DNA from: Burkholderiaceae bacterium | Lineage (GTDB): Bacteria; Pseudomonadota; Gammaproteobacteria; Burkholderiales; Burkholderiaceae_D | NCBI GenBank assembly: GCA_031291325.1 | Contig: JARLJG010000045.1 | Span: 1 to 64,000, forward strand | Length of the DNA: 64,000 bases | Reading direction: 5' to 3' | Shown: in pieces, positions 38,177 to 47,094 of the stretch | How positions within the stretch are numbered: position 1 is the first letter of the stretch | Layout: every line of letters starts with the position of its first letter | Program-made: the position numbers and the translations under genes | Notes under the pieces: generated by a model | Database searches by the model: none | Seen by the model: the letters and a program-made list of their open reading frames with translations, nothing else | Told to the model about the DNA's origin: nothing

Positions 38177-38878
38177 ATGCGTTTCATTAAACTATTGTTG
38201 GCGGCGTTAAGCTTGAGTCTGGTTGCGGCAGGCGCCGCAGCATCCACGGCCAGCCCGGTCAGCGGCGACGACTACCGCACGCTCCCCCAGGCGCTGCCGA
38301 CGGCGGCCGGCAACAAGGTCGAAGTGACGGAATTTTTCGGCTACTGGTGCCCGCACTGCAATGCCTTCGATCCGGAAATTACCGCCTGGGCCAAGGCGCA
38401 AGGCGACAAGATCGTCTTTAGACGGGTGCCGGTCATGTTCCACGAAGGCGACGACCAGCAGCAAAAGATGTACTACGCATTGGAAGCACTGGGCAAAAAC
38501 GAAGACTTGCACAAAGCCATCTTTCGCGCGATTCACGTCGATAGAAAGCAGCTCAACGACGAAGCCTCGATCGCCGATTTCGTCGCCAGCCAGGGCGTCG
38601 ACCGCGCCAAATTCGTGAGCGCTTTTGAATCCTTCGGGGTGCAGGCAAAAGTGCAACGGGTGCCGGCGATGCAGTCGGCTGCCCAGATCGACGGCGTGCC
38701 GACGATCATGATCGACGGCCGTTACGAGACAGCGCCTTCGATTGCCGGCAACAAGCTGGCTGGGCATCCCGAGAAGGAAATTTTCGGTGCGACCTTGAGC
38801 GTGATGGATTGGCTGGTTGCCAAGGCGGCCAAGGAACATAAGCCGCAGGCCGCCGTCGCCGGCAGCACGAAGAAATAG
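38177..38878 (+). CDS. dsbA: Periplasmic thiol:disulfide interchange protein DsbA
   Basis: A 233-residue exported thioredoxin-fold oxidase that introduces disulfides into periplasmic proteins. The signal peptide covers about residues 1-24. The active site C58-P-H-C61 lies in EFFGYWCPHCN. The cis-proline appears in the VPTIMIDG segment. AAAGGAAG precedes the ATG. It follows the SPOR gene by 85 bases. DsbB is not in the window. Length and motifs are normal. Confidence 0.95.
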   Translation: MRFIKLLLAALSLSLVAAGAAASTASPVSGDDYRTLPQALPTAAGNKVEVTEFFGYWCPHCNAFDPEITAWAKAQGDKIVFRRVPVMFHEGDDQQQKMYYALEALGKNEDLHKAIFRAIHVDRKQLNDEASIADFVASQGVDRAKFVSAFESFGVQAKVQRVPAMQSAAQIDGVPTIMIDGRYETAPSIAGNKLAGHPEKEIFGATLSVMDWLVAKAAKEHKPQAAVAGSTKK

Positions 38879-38902
38879 CGGCGGTCGCTGCAGCGTCCCG
38901 CA

Positions 38903-39742
38903 ATGACCGACGCTGCACACGTTGGCGACACGCATGCGCATGCCGCCTTGATCGACGCCGCCGGGCAGACGCATGCCGCAGTCGATTTTGGGCGCAGTGC
39001 GCCGCGCATCGTTTCGCTGGTGCCGTCGATTACCGAATTGCTGTGCGACCTTGGCCTGGCCGCCAATTTGGTCGGGCGCACCGGTTTTTGCGTGCATCCG
39101 GCGGCAATCGTCGCCAACATACCCAAGGTCGGCGGTACCAAGGACGTGAATCTTGAAAAAGTCCGCGCGCTGGCGCCGACCCATTTGATCGTCAATATCG
39201 ACGAAAACGAAAAGCCGACGGTGGACCGCCTGGCGCAATTCGTGCCGCAGGTGATCGTCACCCATCCTTTGACGCCATCCGACAATCCGGCCTTGTACCG
39301 TTTGCTGGGCGGGATTTTCGGCGCACAAGAAGCGGCAGAAACACTATGCCGGGATTTCGAGCGCGAACTCGGCAACTTGCGGGCGATGCCGGCGGCGACG
39401 CCCAAAACCGTCTTGTATTGCATCTGGAAAGACCCCTGGATGACGGTTGCGCGCGATACCTATATCGCGGCGATGCTGGCGCAAATCGGCTGGCGCCAGT
39501 GGACGCCTGAAGACGGCGGCGCGGCGCGCTATCCGACATTCGATTGGAGCGCAAAGTTGCTGGCTGCGGTCGACGAGGTGTTGTTGTCGACCGAACCCTA
39601 TCGCTTCACCCCGGCGCATGCGGCCACGTTGCAGGAGCAGATCGGCAAGCCGGTGCGCTTGGTCGACGGCGAGATGCTGTCCTGGTATGGCAGTCGGGCG
39701 ATACGGGGATTGGCTTATCTGCGGGAAATTGCGGGCCAGTGA
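38903..39742 (+). CDS. BtuF-like helical-backbone metal receptor protein
   Basis: A 279-residue protein of the cobalamin/iron-siderophore-binding (BtuF/FhuD) fold: PRIVSLVPSITELLCDLGL at the start, VGRTGFCVHP, GGTKDVNLEKVRALAPTHLI, and a long backbone helix in the middle. BtuF proteins are periplasmic partners of an ABC importer. This one has no signal peptide or lipobox, its first 30 residues being polar with several histidines, and no btuC or btuD is adjacent. It may be cytoplasmic or use another export route. Function is uncertain. Confidence 0.75.
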   Translation: MTDAAHVGDTHAHAALIDAAGQTHAAVDFGRSAPRIVSLVPSITELLCDLGLAANLVGRTGFCVHPAAIVANIPKVGGTKDVNLEKVRALAPTHLIVNIDENEKPTVDRLAQFVPQVIVTHPLTPSDNPALYRLLGGIFGAQEAAETLCRDFERELGNLRAMPAATPKTVLYCIWKDPWMTVARDTYIAAMLAQIGWRQWTPEDGGAARYPTFDWSAKLLAAVDEVLLSTEPYRFTPAHAATLQEQIGKPVRLVDGEMLSWYGSRAIRGLAYLREIAGQ

Positions 39743-39748
39743 TGCGGC

Positions 39749-40153
39749 TTATTTGCGCGCATTCAGGCGCACCAGCATGCGGATGAATTCGCGCGCCACT
39801 TCGCGATATTGCTCGTCCAATTGCTGCAAGTCGGCGACCAGCTTGACATCGATGGCGTCGTAACGGCATCCGGGTTCGGCAACCTGGCCTTCGTGCTGCG
39901 GATCGTTGCCGCCGAAGCGCAGCCACTCGGCTGCAACACCTAGCCACTCGGCCAGCGTGCGCAATTTTTCCTGCGTCGGGATCGCTTCGCCGACCAGCCA
40001 TTTACGTGCCGCATGGACGGTAATCGGTCGGCCTGAAAAACGGACGTTGAACTCCCGCGCCAACTGGGTTGGGCTGTCGGGCGAATAACCGCCCCTGCGC
40101 AAAGCTTGCTGCAAGCGCGCGCTAAATTCTGCTCGTTCTATCGATGCTTTCAT
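39749..40153 (-). CDS. Small helix-turn-helix regulator
   Basis: A 134-residue predicted DNA-binding protein. The N-terminal half carries an XRE/lambda-type helix-turn-helix (SPTQLAREFNVRFSGRPITVHAARKWLVGEAIP, then KLRTLAEWLGVAAEWLRFG). The C-terminal half is helical (VADLQQLDEQYREVAREFIRMLVRL) and probably mediates dimerisation. No target is evident. It is convergent with the BtuF-like gene. Confidence 0.8.
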   Translation of the reverse strand: MKASIERAEFSARLQQALRRGGYSPDSPTQLAREFNVRFSGRPITVHAARKWLVGEAIPTQEKLRTLAEWLGVAAEWLRFGGNDPQHEGQVAEPGCRYDAIDVKLVADLQQLDEQYREVAREFIRMLVRLNARK

Positions 40154-40245
40154 TGTTGCGCACTATTCCACGTCGGCGCGTGACAGTCAGTCTCTATGTG
40201 ACAGCAACTGATTGTGAACGTTCGCCAACCCCGAAAATAAGGTCG

Positions 40246-41319
40246 TTAGTCCCGCTCGACATCGACGAAACGCACAATTCCGTCGTCGTCGACGCGCCGC
40301 CGCAGCACGCCGTCGAACCACAGTTTATGCAAATGCGCCAGCGCTTCGCCGATGGCGAAAGTCAGTTGGTGCGCATCCAGCGGCCGCTTGAACATGACCG
40401 GCACGATGTCGGCTGCCGATTGCGGCACGCTGCAGGCTTGCTTGACTTCGGCCAGACGCTCCACGTGATGCTGGTTCAATTGGTCGATGCGCGTGTGCAG
40501 ACCGCGAAACGGCTTGCCGTGCGACGGCAGGATCAGCGTATCGGGCGGCAACGCGCGGTAGCCGGCGAGCGAATCGAGATACAGTTGAACCGGATTGGAC
40601 TCCGGTTCGATGGCGAATACCGAGACGTTGGTGGAAATGCGCGGCAACACCATATCGCCCGAGATCAACAGTTTCAACTCGGCGCAATACAGCGATGCGT
40701 GTTCGGGAGCATGGCCGAAGCCGGTGATGACGCGCCAGGCGTGGCCGCCGATGTCCAGATCCTGGCCGTCGTGGATGCGCCGATACGTCAGCGGCACCGC
40801 CGGCACCAGCGACGAATAATAGCTCTTGCGCGTTTGCAGTTTTTCCAGCATGGCCGGATCGCGCAAGCCGTGGCGCTGAAAATGCGGGAACATCGCGGTG
40901 CCGTCGACGCCCGGCAACGAGGCCGACATCATGCGTGCCGACATGTATTCGGCAGCGGTCATCCACAACGGCGCCTGCCAGCGCTGGCATAGCCAATCCG
41001 CCAAGCCGACGTGATCGGGATGGCAATGCGTGGCGATCACCCGCAAGATCGGCAAGCCGCCCAGGTGATGGGCGAAAATGCCTTCCCAGGCGGCGCGCGT
41101 GGCGTCGTCGGCGATGCCGCAATCGACCACGGTCCAGCCGCGCACCGGCCCGTTGCCCTGGTCCTGCTCGTCGGCCAGCAGCCACAGGTTGATGTGGTCC
41201 AGTGCAAACGGCAAGCCCATGCGCAGCCAGAAAACGCCGGGCGCAAGCTCCAGCACGGAAGCGGTTTCCGGCAGCGTTGCGCCGAACGGATATTCAAGTT
41301 GCGATTCGAGAGGATTCAT
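40246..41319 (-). CDS. MBL-fold metallo-hydrolase
   Basis: A 357-residue metallo-beta-lactamase-fold hydrolase. The metal motif is THCHPDHVG. Further ligands are seen in TGFGHAPEHASLY, LISGDMVLP and LPSHGKPF. A C-terminal winged-helix-like extension (about 260-340) resembles the LACTB2/glyoxalase-II-like group. It is divergent from liuR, and the first LiuR-type operator lies between the two starts, so LiuR could control both. No signal peptide. Substrate unknown; a thioester hydrolase role in acyl-CoA metabolism would fit the context but is speculative. Confidence 0.82.
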   Translation of the reverse strand: MNPLESQLEYPFGATLPETASVLELAPGVFWLRMGLPFALDHINLWLLADEQDQGNGPVRGWTVVDCGIADDATRAAWEGIFAHHLGGLPILRVIATHCHPDHVGLADWLCQRWQAPLWMTAAEYMSARMMSASLPGVDGTAMFPHFQRHGLRDPAMLEKLQTRKSYYSSLVPAVPLTYRRIHDGQDLDIGGHAWRVITGFGHAPEHASLYCAELKLLISGDMVLPRISTNVSVFAIEPESNPVQLYLDSLAGYRALPPDTLILPSHGKPFRGLHTRIDQLNQHHVERLAEVKQACSVPQSAADIVPVMFKRPLDAHQLTFAIGEALAHLHKLWFDGVLRRRVDDDGIVRFVDVERD

Positions 41320-41386
41320 CGATCTTCTTATAATGGGTGGTAGACAAGGATGCTTAACTTTTTCGGCGGCGACGCCTACAATACGC

Positions 41387-41402
41387 TTTACGTTAACGTA
41401 AA
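41387..41402. promoter_or_regulatory. LiuR-type operator, perfect palindrome
   Basis: TTTACGTTAACGTAAA is a perfect 16-bp palindrome, 66 bases before liuR and 67 before the divergent hydrolase gene. It matches my recollection of the LiuR consensus in beta- and gammaproteobacteria. It suggests autoregulation and possibly control of the hydrolase. A liuR -35/-10 pair TTAACG/TAAACG (41393-41421, 17-base spacer) would overlap it. Confidence 0.8.
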
Positions 41403-41468
41403 CTGTACGAGATTTTAAACGCTTACGCCGATTTTCGTCGGACCGATTGAATCACATGCCTAAATTAC

Positions 41469-41900
41469 ATGTCTAACTACACCATCACCGAATTGTCGCG
41501 GGAATTCGATATCACGCCGAGGGCCATTCGATTTTACGAAGACCAGGGCTTGATCAGTCCCAAGCGCGAAGGGGCAGGCGGGCGCACCCGCGTATACAAT
41601 GCGCGCGAGAGAACCCGCCTCAAGTTGACCTTGCGCGGCAAGCGCCTGGGCTTGACCTTGTCCGAGATCAAGGACTTGATCGATATGTACGAATCGCCCA
41701 AAGACACCGCCGCGCAACTGCAGCGTTTCATGGCAGTATTGGCACGGCATCGGGAAACGCTGGAGCGGCAGCGCGAAGACATCGACATCACGCTGGCCGA
41801 AATCGGCGCACACGAAGCGGATTGCCGGCGTTTGCTAAGCGACGGCAAGACGACCAAACAGAAAGCGGCGCCTGCCAACCGCGCCAAGGCAGCGGCCTGA
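41469..41900 (+). CDS. liuR: MerR-family regulator of the liu genes
   Basis: A 143-residue MerR-type regulator. The winged helix-turn-helix is at about 4-70 (YTITELSREFDITPRAIRFYEDQGLISPKR), followed by a dimerising coiled coil (about 80-118). No cysteine-based metal site is seen, as expected for LiuR, which responds to branched-chain acyl-CoA metabolism. Two matching 16-bp palindromes flank the gene, one upstream and one before liuA. It heads a long plus-strand run of leucine-catabolic genes. The Lys/Ala-rich tail is probably disordered. Confidence 0.88.
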   Translation: MSNYTITELSREFDITPRAIRFYEDQGLISPKREGAGGRTRVYNARERTRLKLTLRGKRLGLTLSEIKDLIDMYESPKDTAAQLQRFMAVLARHRETLERQREDIDITLAEIGAHEADCRRLLSDGKTTKQKAAPANRAKAAA

Positions 41901-41948
41901 TCGCGCATTGTAAATATGATAAATAAATATTTCAAAAGGCGTATTTAC

Positions 41949-41964
41949 TTTACGTTTACGTAAA
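41949..41964. promoter_or_regulatory. LiuR-type operator in the liuA promoter
   Basis: TTTACGTTTACGTAAA differs from a perfect palindrome at only the central position. It overlaps the likely liuA -35 box, so bound LiuR would control access of RNA polymerase. Confidence 0.8.
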
Positions 41965-41983
41965 CGTCAGATCAAGGTATTAT
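41955..41983 (+). promoter_or_regulatory. liuA promoter
   Basis: TTTACG (41955-41960) and TATTAT (41978-41983) with a 17-base spacer, 88 bases ahead of the liuA ATG. The -35 element is inside the LiuR-type palindrome. Confidence 0.55.
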
Positions 41984-42070
41984 TTTGCATTTTGAGCGCG
42001 CCGTCGCCGGCATTGCCTGCATCGGGCAGCGATACCCGTACAATTACGCAACGACAGAACTGAGGACACC

Positions 42071-43255
42071 ATGCTCCATCTACCCGGCTTGACCTTCGAC
42101 CATGGCGAAGATATCGCCGCCCTGCGCGAAACCGTGCAGCAATTCGCGCAGGCCGAGATCGCGCCGCGCGCCGCCGAGATCGACCACAGCGACCAGTTCC
42201 CGATGGATTTGTGGAAAAAGATGGGCGATCTGGGCGTGCTGGGGATTACCGTCGACGAAGAGTACGGCGGCACCGCGATGGGTTACCTTGCGCACATTAT
42301 CGCCATGGAAGAGATTTCGCGCGCCTCGGCCTCGGTCGGCCTGTCTTACGGCGCGCACTCCAACCTGTGCGTCAACCAGATCAAGCGCAACGGCACAGCC
42401 GAACAAAAGGCGCGCTACCTGCCCAAGCTGGTCTCGGGCGACTATATCGGCGCCTTGGCAATGTCGGAGCCGAATGCCGGCTCGGACGTGGTCAACATGC
42501 GCCTGCGCGCCGATTGGAAGGGCGACCGCTGGGTCTTGAACGGCACCTAGATGTGGATCACCAACGGCCCCGACGCCGACGTGCTGGTGGTCTATGCGAA
42601 GAACGACCTCGACGCCGGCGCGCGCGGCATGAGCGCCTTCCTGATCGAAAAGGGCTTCAAGGGCTTCAGCATCGCGCAAAAGCTCGACAAGCTCGGCATG
42701 CGCGGCTCGCACACGGGCGAGTTGGTGTTCCAGGATTGCGAAGTGCCGGCGGAAAACATGCTGGGCGGCTTGGGCAAGGGCGTCAACGTGCTGATGTCCG
42801 GCCTCGACTACGAGCGCACCGTGTTGTCCGGCGGCCCGTTGGGCATCATGCAGGCGTGCATGGATGTGGTGGTGCCTTATGTGCACGAGCGCAAGCAGTT
42901 CGGCCAGCCGATCGGCGAATTCCAGTTAATGCAGGGCAAGCTGGCCGACATGTATTCGACCATGATGGCCTGCAAGGCCTACGTGTACGCAGTCGGCCAG
43001 GCCTGCGACCGTGCCAAGACGCCGGAAGCAGTGCGCGCGCTGCGCAAGGATGCAGCCGGCGCGATCCTGTACTCCGCCGAAAAGGCCACCTGGATGGCAG
43101 GCGAAGCGATCCAGGCCCTGGGCGGCAACGGCTACATTAACGAGTATCCAGTCGGTCGCCTGTGGCGCGACGCCAAGCTGTATGAAATCGGCGCCGGCAC
43201 CAGCGAGATTCGGCGCATGCTGATCGGACGCGAATTGTTTGCCGAAACCAAATAG
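42071..43255 (+). pseudogene. liuA: Isovaleryl-CoA dehydrogenase interrupted by an in-frame TAG
   Basis: This should encode a 394-residue FAD-dependent isovaleryl-CoA dehydrogenase, the first committed step of leucine breakdown. Both parts align in one frame: [10 protein letters not shown] and [14 protein letters not shown] before the break; [36 protein letters not shown] (the glutamate serving isovaleryl-CoA dehydrogenases) and [20 protein letters not shown] after it. Codon 160 is TAG (42548-42550) where relatives have lysine (NGTKMWITNG), one A-to-T change from AAG. An ATG follows at once. No other damage is seen, so the change is recent, a sequencing error, or read through. Confidence 0.88.
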
Positions 43256-43362
43256 GAGCCGGATTCGAATCCGATGGGGCTGCCAGGGCACGCTGCACAT
43301 GCTGCCTGCTCTGGCAAAATTTGATTAAACTGAAGGTATAGAAACCCGATTCCCGCTCCGAC

Positions 43363-45159
43363 ATGCGCGCTGCCTTCCCCAAAATCCTTTCCTCGCAAAA
43401 CGCGTTCGACACCGCGCGCACGATCCTGGACGGCTTCGACAAGCATTACCGGCTGTTCCGCGAAGCCAGTGCGGCGGCCAAGCATTATTTCGAAACCGGC
43501 GACTGGAAAACGGCGCAGGACGAGGCGCGCGAACGAATCGGCTTCTACGACCGGCGCGTGGCCGAATGCGTGCGCACGCTGGAAGACGATTATGCGGCGG
43601 AAGATTTGAGCGACGATGTCTGGCGCGAAGTGAAACTGCACTATATCGGCCTGTTGACCGATCACAAACAGCCGGAGTTGGCGGAAACCTTTTTCAACTC
43701 GGTGTTTTGCAAGATGCAACACCGCGCCTACTTTCATAACGACTTCATTTTCGTGCGTCCGGCGGTCTCCACCGACTACATCGAGAACGTCGAAACGACG
43801 CCGACTTACCGGGTCTACTATCCCGGCAAGGACGGTTTGCATTACACGTTGAAGCGGATGGTCACCAACTACCAATTGAAAGCGCAGTTCGCCGATCTCG
43901 ACCGCGATGTCCGTTTTGTCGAAGAGCGCATGGCGGCATTGTTCGGCGACGAAGTTCTTGAACCGAATCATCAGATCCAGGTGCTCGCCAGCCTGTTCTA
44001 CCGCAACAAGGGCGCGTACATCGTCGGCAAGCGCATCAACGGCAACCGCCAATATCCGTTCGTGGTGCCGATCTTGCACAATCGCAAGGGCGAACTGGTG
44101 CTCGATACCGTGATCTTCGATACCCCGGTGATCGCGATGCTGTTCTCGTTTACCCGCGCGTATTTCATGGTCGACATGGAAGTGCCGTCGGCCTATGTGC
44201 AATTTCTGCGCAGCATGTTGCCCAACAAGCCACGCAGCGAGATTTACACGATCATCGGTTTGCAAAAGCTCGGCAAGACACTGTTTTACCGCGACTTTTT
44301 GCATCATTTGCGGCACTCGTCCGATCATTTCGACAACGCGCCCGGCATACGCGGGCTGGTGATGGTGGTGTTTGCACTGCCGTCGTTTCCATACGTGTTC
44401 AAGGTCATCAAGGATTCCTTTCCGCCGCCCAAGGAAACCACCAAGGCGATCGTCAAGGAAAAATATCTGCTGGTGAAAAATCATGACCGCGTCGGCCGCA
44501 TGGCCGATACGCTCGAATATTCGGATGTGGCGTTTCCGCGCGCGCGTTTTTCCGACCAATTGCTGGCCGAGTTGAAGCAGGTAGCGCCCTCCATCGTCGA
44601 GGAAGACCGCGACCAGGTCATCATCAAGCACCTGTACATCGAACGCCGCATGGTGCCGTTGAATATCTGGCTCGGCAATGCCGAACAGCGCGGCGACCTG
44701 GCCGCAGTCGAGCGTGGCGTGCTCGAATACGGCAATGCGATCAAGGAACTGGTCGGCGCGAATATCTTTCCCGGCGACATGTTGTACAAAAATTTCGGCG
44801 TCACGCGCAACGGTCGCGTAGTGTTCTACGACTATGATGAAATCGAGTACATCACCGACTGTAATTTCCGCACCATCCCGGCGCCGCGCAACGAGGAAGA
44901 CGAGATGGCGGCCGAGCCATGGTACCCGATTGCCAAGAACGATGTGTTCCCGGAACAATTGGGCACCTTTCTCCTGGGTAACGCCAATGTGAAAAAGTTT
45001 TTTATGAAGCACCATGCCGATTTACTCACAGCAGAGTTTTGGCAGACTCGTAAAAAGCGGATAATGGAGGGCTATATCGACGATGTCATTCCCTATCCGC
45101 AAGAGTTGCGATTTAGCTATAACAGCAGTCAAATGACCTCAACAGCGCAAGCTGCCTAA
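43363..45159 (+). CDS. aceK: Isocitrate dehydrogenase kinase/phosphatase
   Basis: A 598-residue bifunctional enzyme that phosphorylates and dephosphorylates isocitrate dehydrogenase, steering isocitrate to the glyoxylate bypass during growth on acetate or acetyl-CoA-yielding substrates. Typical segments are [51 protein letters not shown] and [16 protein letters not shown]. It is 107 bases after liuA and 14 before the thiolase, not with aceA as in enterobacteria. Its place inside a pathway producing acetyl-CoA from leucine makes physiological sense. Confidence 0.97.
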   Translation: MRAAFPKILSSQNAFDTARTILDGFDKHYRLFREASAAAKHYFETGDWKTAQDEARERIGFYDRRVAECVRTLEDDYAAEDLSDDVWREVKLHYIGLLTDHKQPELAETFFNSVFCKMQHRAYFHNDFIFVRPAVSTDYIENVETTPTYRVYYPGKDGLHYTLKRMVTNYQLKAQFADLDRDVRFVEERMAALFGDEVLEPNHQIQVLASLFYRNKGAYIVGKRINGNRQYPFVVPILHNRKGELVLDTVIFDTPVIAMLFSFTRAYFMVDMEVPSAYVQFLRSMLPNKPRSEIYTIIGLQKLGKTLFYRDFLHHLRHSSDHFDNAPGIRGLVMVVFALPSFPYVFKVIKDSFPPPKETTKAIVKEKYLLVKNHDRVGRMADTLEYSDVAFPRARFSDQLLAELKQVAPSIVEEDRDQVIIKHLYIERRMVPLNIWLGNAEQRGDLAAVERGVLEYGNAIKELVGANIFPGDMLYKNFGVTRNGRVVFYDYDEIEYITDCNFRTIPAPRNEEDEMAAEPWYPIAKNDVFPEQLGTFLLGNANVKKFFMKHHADLLTAEFWQTRKKRIMEGYIDDVIPYPQELRFSYNSSQMTSTAQAA

Positions 45160-45173
45160 TTTGGAGAAATACC

Positions 45174-46355
45174 ATGAATGATCCTATCGTTATCGTCGGC
45201 GCCGCGCGCACCCCCATGGGCGCGTTTCAAGGCGATTTTTCATCAATTTCCGCAGTCGATCTCGGCGCCGTCGCGATTCGTGCTGCCATCGAGCGCGCCG
45301 GTATCGCCTCCGATCAAGTCAATGAAGTGCTGTTCGGCAATTGCCTGATGGCAGGCCTCGGACAGGCGCCGGCACGGCAAGCGGCAATCAAGGCCGGCGT
45401 GCCGGTTTCCGCCGGCGCGGTCACGATGTCGAAGATGTGCGGTTCGGCCATGAAGGCCACCATGTTCGCATTCGATTCCATCGTTGCCGGCACCAATGAA
45501 GTGGTGGTGGCGGGCGGCATGGAATCGATGACCAACGCGCCTTACCTGGTGCCGAAAGCGCGCAGCGGCTACCGCATCGGCCACGGCATGATTTACGACC
45601 ACATGATGCTCGACGGTCTCGAAGATGCGTATGAAAAGGGCCGCTCGATGGGCACCTTCGGCGAAGAGTGCGCGGCGAAATATGCATTTACCCGCGAAGC
45701 GCAAGACGCCTTTGCAATCGAATCGGTCAAGCGCGCACAAGCCGCCACCGCCGATGGCTCGTTCAAATGGGAAATCGCGCCGGTCACGGTATCCGGGCGC
45801 GGCGGCGATGTCGTGATCGACAAGGACGAAGGCCCGCTGAAAGCAAAGGTCGACAAGATTCCGACGCTGAAAGCGGCCTTCAAGAAAGACGGCACCATCA
45901 CCGCCGCCTCGTCGTCGTCGATCAACGACGGCGCTGCAGCGCTGGTCGTGATGCGCGAATCGACTGCGAAAAAGCTTGGCTGCACGCCGATTGCCCGCAT
46001 CCTCGGCCACGCCACGCAATCGCAAGAACCGAACTGGTTCACCACCGCGCCAATCGGCGCAATCGAAAAGCTGTTCAAGAAGGTCGGCTGGGATGCCAAG
46101 AGCGTCGATCTGTTCGAGATCAACGAAGCCTTCGCGGTGGTGCCGATGGCGGCAATGCATGACCTCGATATCCCGCACAGCAAGGTCAACGTCAACGGCG
46201 GCGCGTGTGCGCTCGGCCACCCGATCGGCGCTTCCGGCGCGCGCATCATCGTCACCTTGATCGGCGCGCTGAAGAAGTCCGGCGGCAAGCGCGGCGTCGC
46301 CTCGCTGTGCATCGGCGGCGGCGAAGGCACTGCGGTCGCCATCGAGTTGGTGTAA
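45174..46355 (+). CDS. Acetyl-CoA C-acetyltransferase (thiolase)
   Basis: A 393-residue biosynthetic/degradative thiolase. The acyl-enzyme cysteine is Cys89 in MSKMCGSAMKA, the His-containing motif is INEAFAVVPMA, and the C-terminal GHPIGASGARI and CIGGGEGTA loops hold the second catalytic residues. In the liu context it would cleave acetoacetyl-CoA, the end product via HMG-CoA lyase and CoA transfer, to acetyl-CoA. It could equally serve polyhydroxybutyrate synthesis. GGAGAAA precedes the ATG. Confidence 0.93.
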   Translation: MNDPIVIVGAARTPMGAFQGDFSSISAVDLGAVAIRAAIERAGIASDQVNEVLFGNCLMAGLGQAPARQAAIKAGVPVSAGAVTMSKMCGSAMKATMFAFDSIVAGTNEVVVAGGMESMTNAPYLVPKARSGYRIGHGMIYDHMMLDGLEDAYEKGRSMGTFGEECAAKYAFTREAQDAFAIESVKRAQAATADGSFKWEIAPVTVSGRGGDVVIDKDEGPLKAKVDKIPTLKAAFKKDGTITAASSSSINDGAAALVVMRESTAKKLGCTPIARILGHATQSQEPNWFTTAPIGAIEKLFKKVGWDAKSVDLFEINEAFAVVPMAAMHDLDIPHSKVNVNGGACALGHPIGASGARIIVTLIGALKKSGGKRGVASLCIGGGEGTAVAIELV

Positions 46356-46377
46356 CGGCAGGCGGAGCGGCAGCGGC

Positions 46378-47049
46378 ATGCGCACTGCATTGGTCGTCGG
46401 CGCTTCGCGCGGCATCGGGCGCGAATTCGTGCGCCGGCTTTTGCAAGACGGGTGGAAGGTGTACGCGACCGCCCGCGATGCCGCCGCCCTCGACGATTTG
46501 CGCGCGGCGGGAGCGGAAGCCTTGAAGCTGGATGTCGCCAAGCCGGAATCGCTGGCCGGGCTGGGTTGGCTGCTCGACGGCGTCAAGCTCGACCTGGCCT
46601 TGTACGTGGCCGGTGTGCTGGGGCCGGATCAAGGCGCGCACGAGCCGCCGACCGTTGCCGACTTCGACGCCATCATGCACACCAATGTGCTGGGCGCGAT
46701 GCAGGCGATCCCGCTGGTGACGCCGCTGGTCGAAGATGCCGGCGGGAAGTTCGCGTTCATTTCCAGCGGCTTGGGCAGCATTGCCGGCGCGACATCGAGC
46801 GGCAGATCGTGGCTGTACCGGGCCTCGAAGGCGGCGTTGAACATGGTGGTCAAGAGCGCTGCCGCCGATTATCCGAAAGCGACCTTGATCGCCATCAGTC
46901 CCGGTTGGGTGCAAACCGACATGGGCGGGCCGCATGCAGCAGTTTCGGCAGAACGATCGGTGGCCGACATGCTGCGCGTGCTGGCCGAACGCAAGCGGAC
47001 AGACAGCGGCGGTTTTTTCAATCACAGCGGCGAAAACCTGCCTTGGTAA
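46378..47049 (+). CDS. Short-chain dehydrogenase/reductase
   Basis: A 223-residue classical-type SDR. The nucleotide site VVGASRGIGRE is at residues 6-16. The NAG-type motif appears as LYVAGVLG, the catalytic serine lies in FAFISSGLGS, and Tyr and Lys in YRASK. The SPGWVQTDMGG loop follows. Family relatives include CsgA-like and short oxidoreductases of unknown substrate. It is 22 bases after the thiolase and 45 before the second acyl-CoA dehydrogenase, so it belongs to the run, but its reaction there is unknown. Confidence 0.88.
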   Translation: MRTALVVGASRGIGREFVRRLLQDGWKVYATARDAAALDDLRAAGAEALKLDVAKPESLAGLGWLLDGVKLDLALYVAGVLGPDQGAHEPPTVADFDAIMHTNVLGAMQAIPLVTPLVEDAGGKFAFISSGLGSIAGATSSGRSWLYRASKAALNMVVKSAAADYPKATLIAISPGWVQTDMGGPHAAVSAERSVADMLRVLAERKRTDSGGFFNHSGENLPW

Positions 47050-47094
47050 CCCCAAGCGCAGCCTAGCCGATCACAGCAGGCAACGAGTCTCCAT

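Noticed and set aside
42551-43255. Separate gene starting at the ATG after the liuA stop
   Set aside because: The product is just the C-terminal part of isovaleryl-CoA dehydrogenase in the same frame; one interrupted gene is simpler, though re-initiation is possible.
43132-45015. 627-codon minus-strand frame opposite aceK
   Set aside because: aceK is unmistakable, and the antisense frame has no features.
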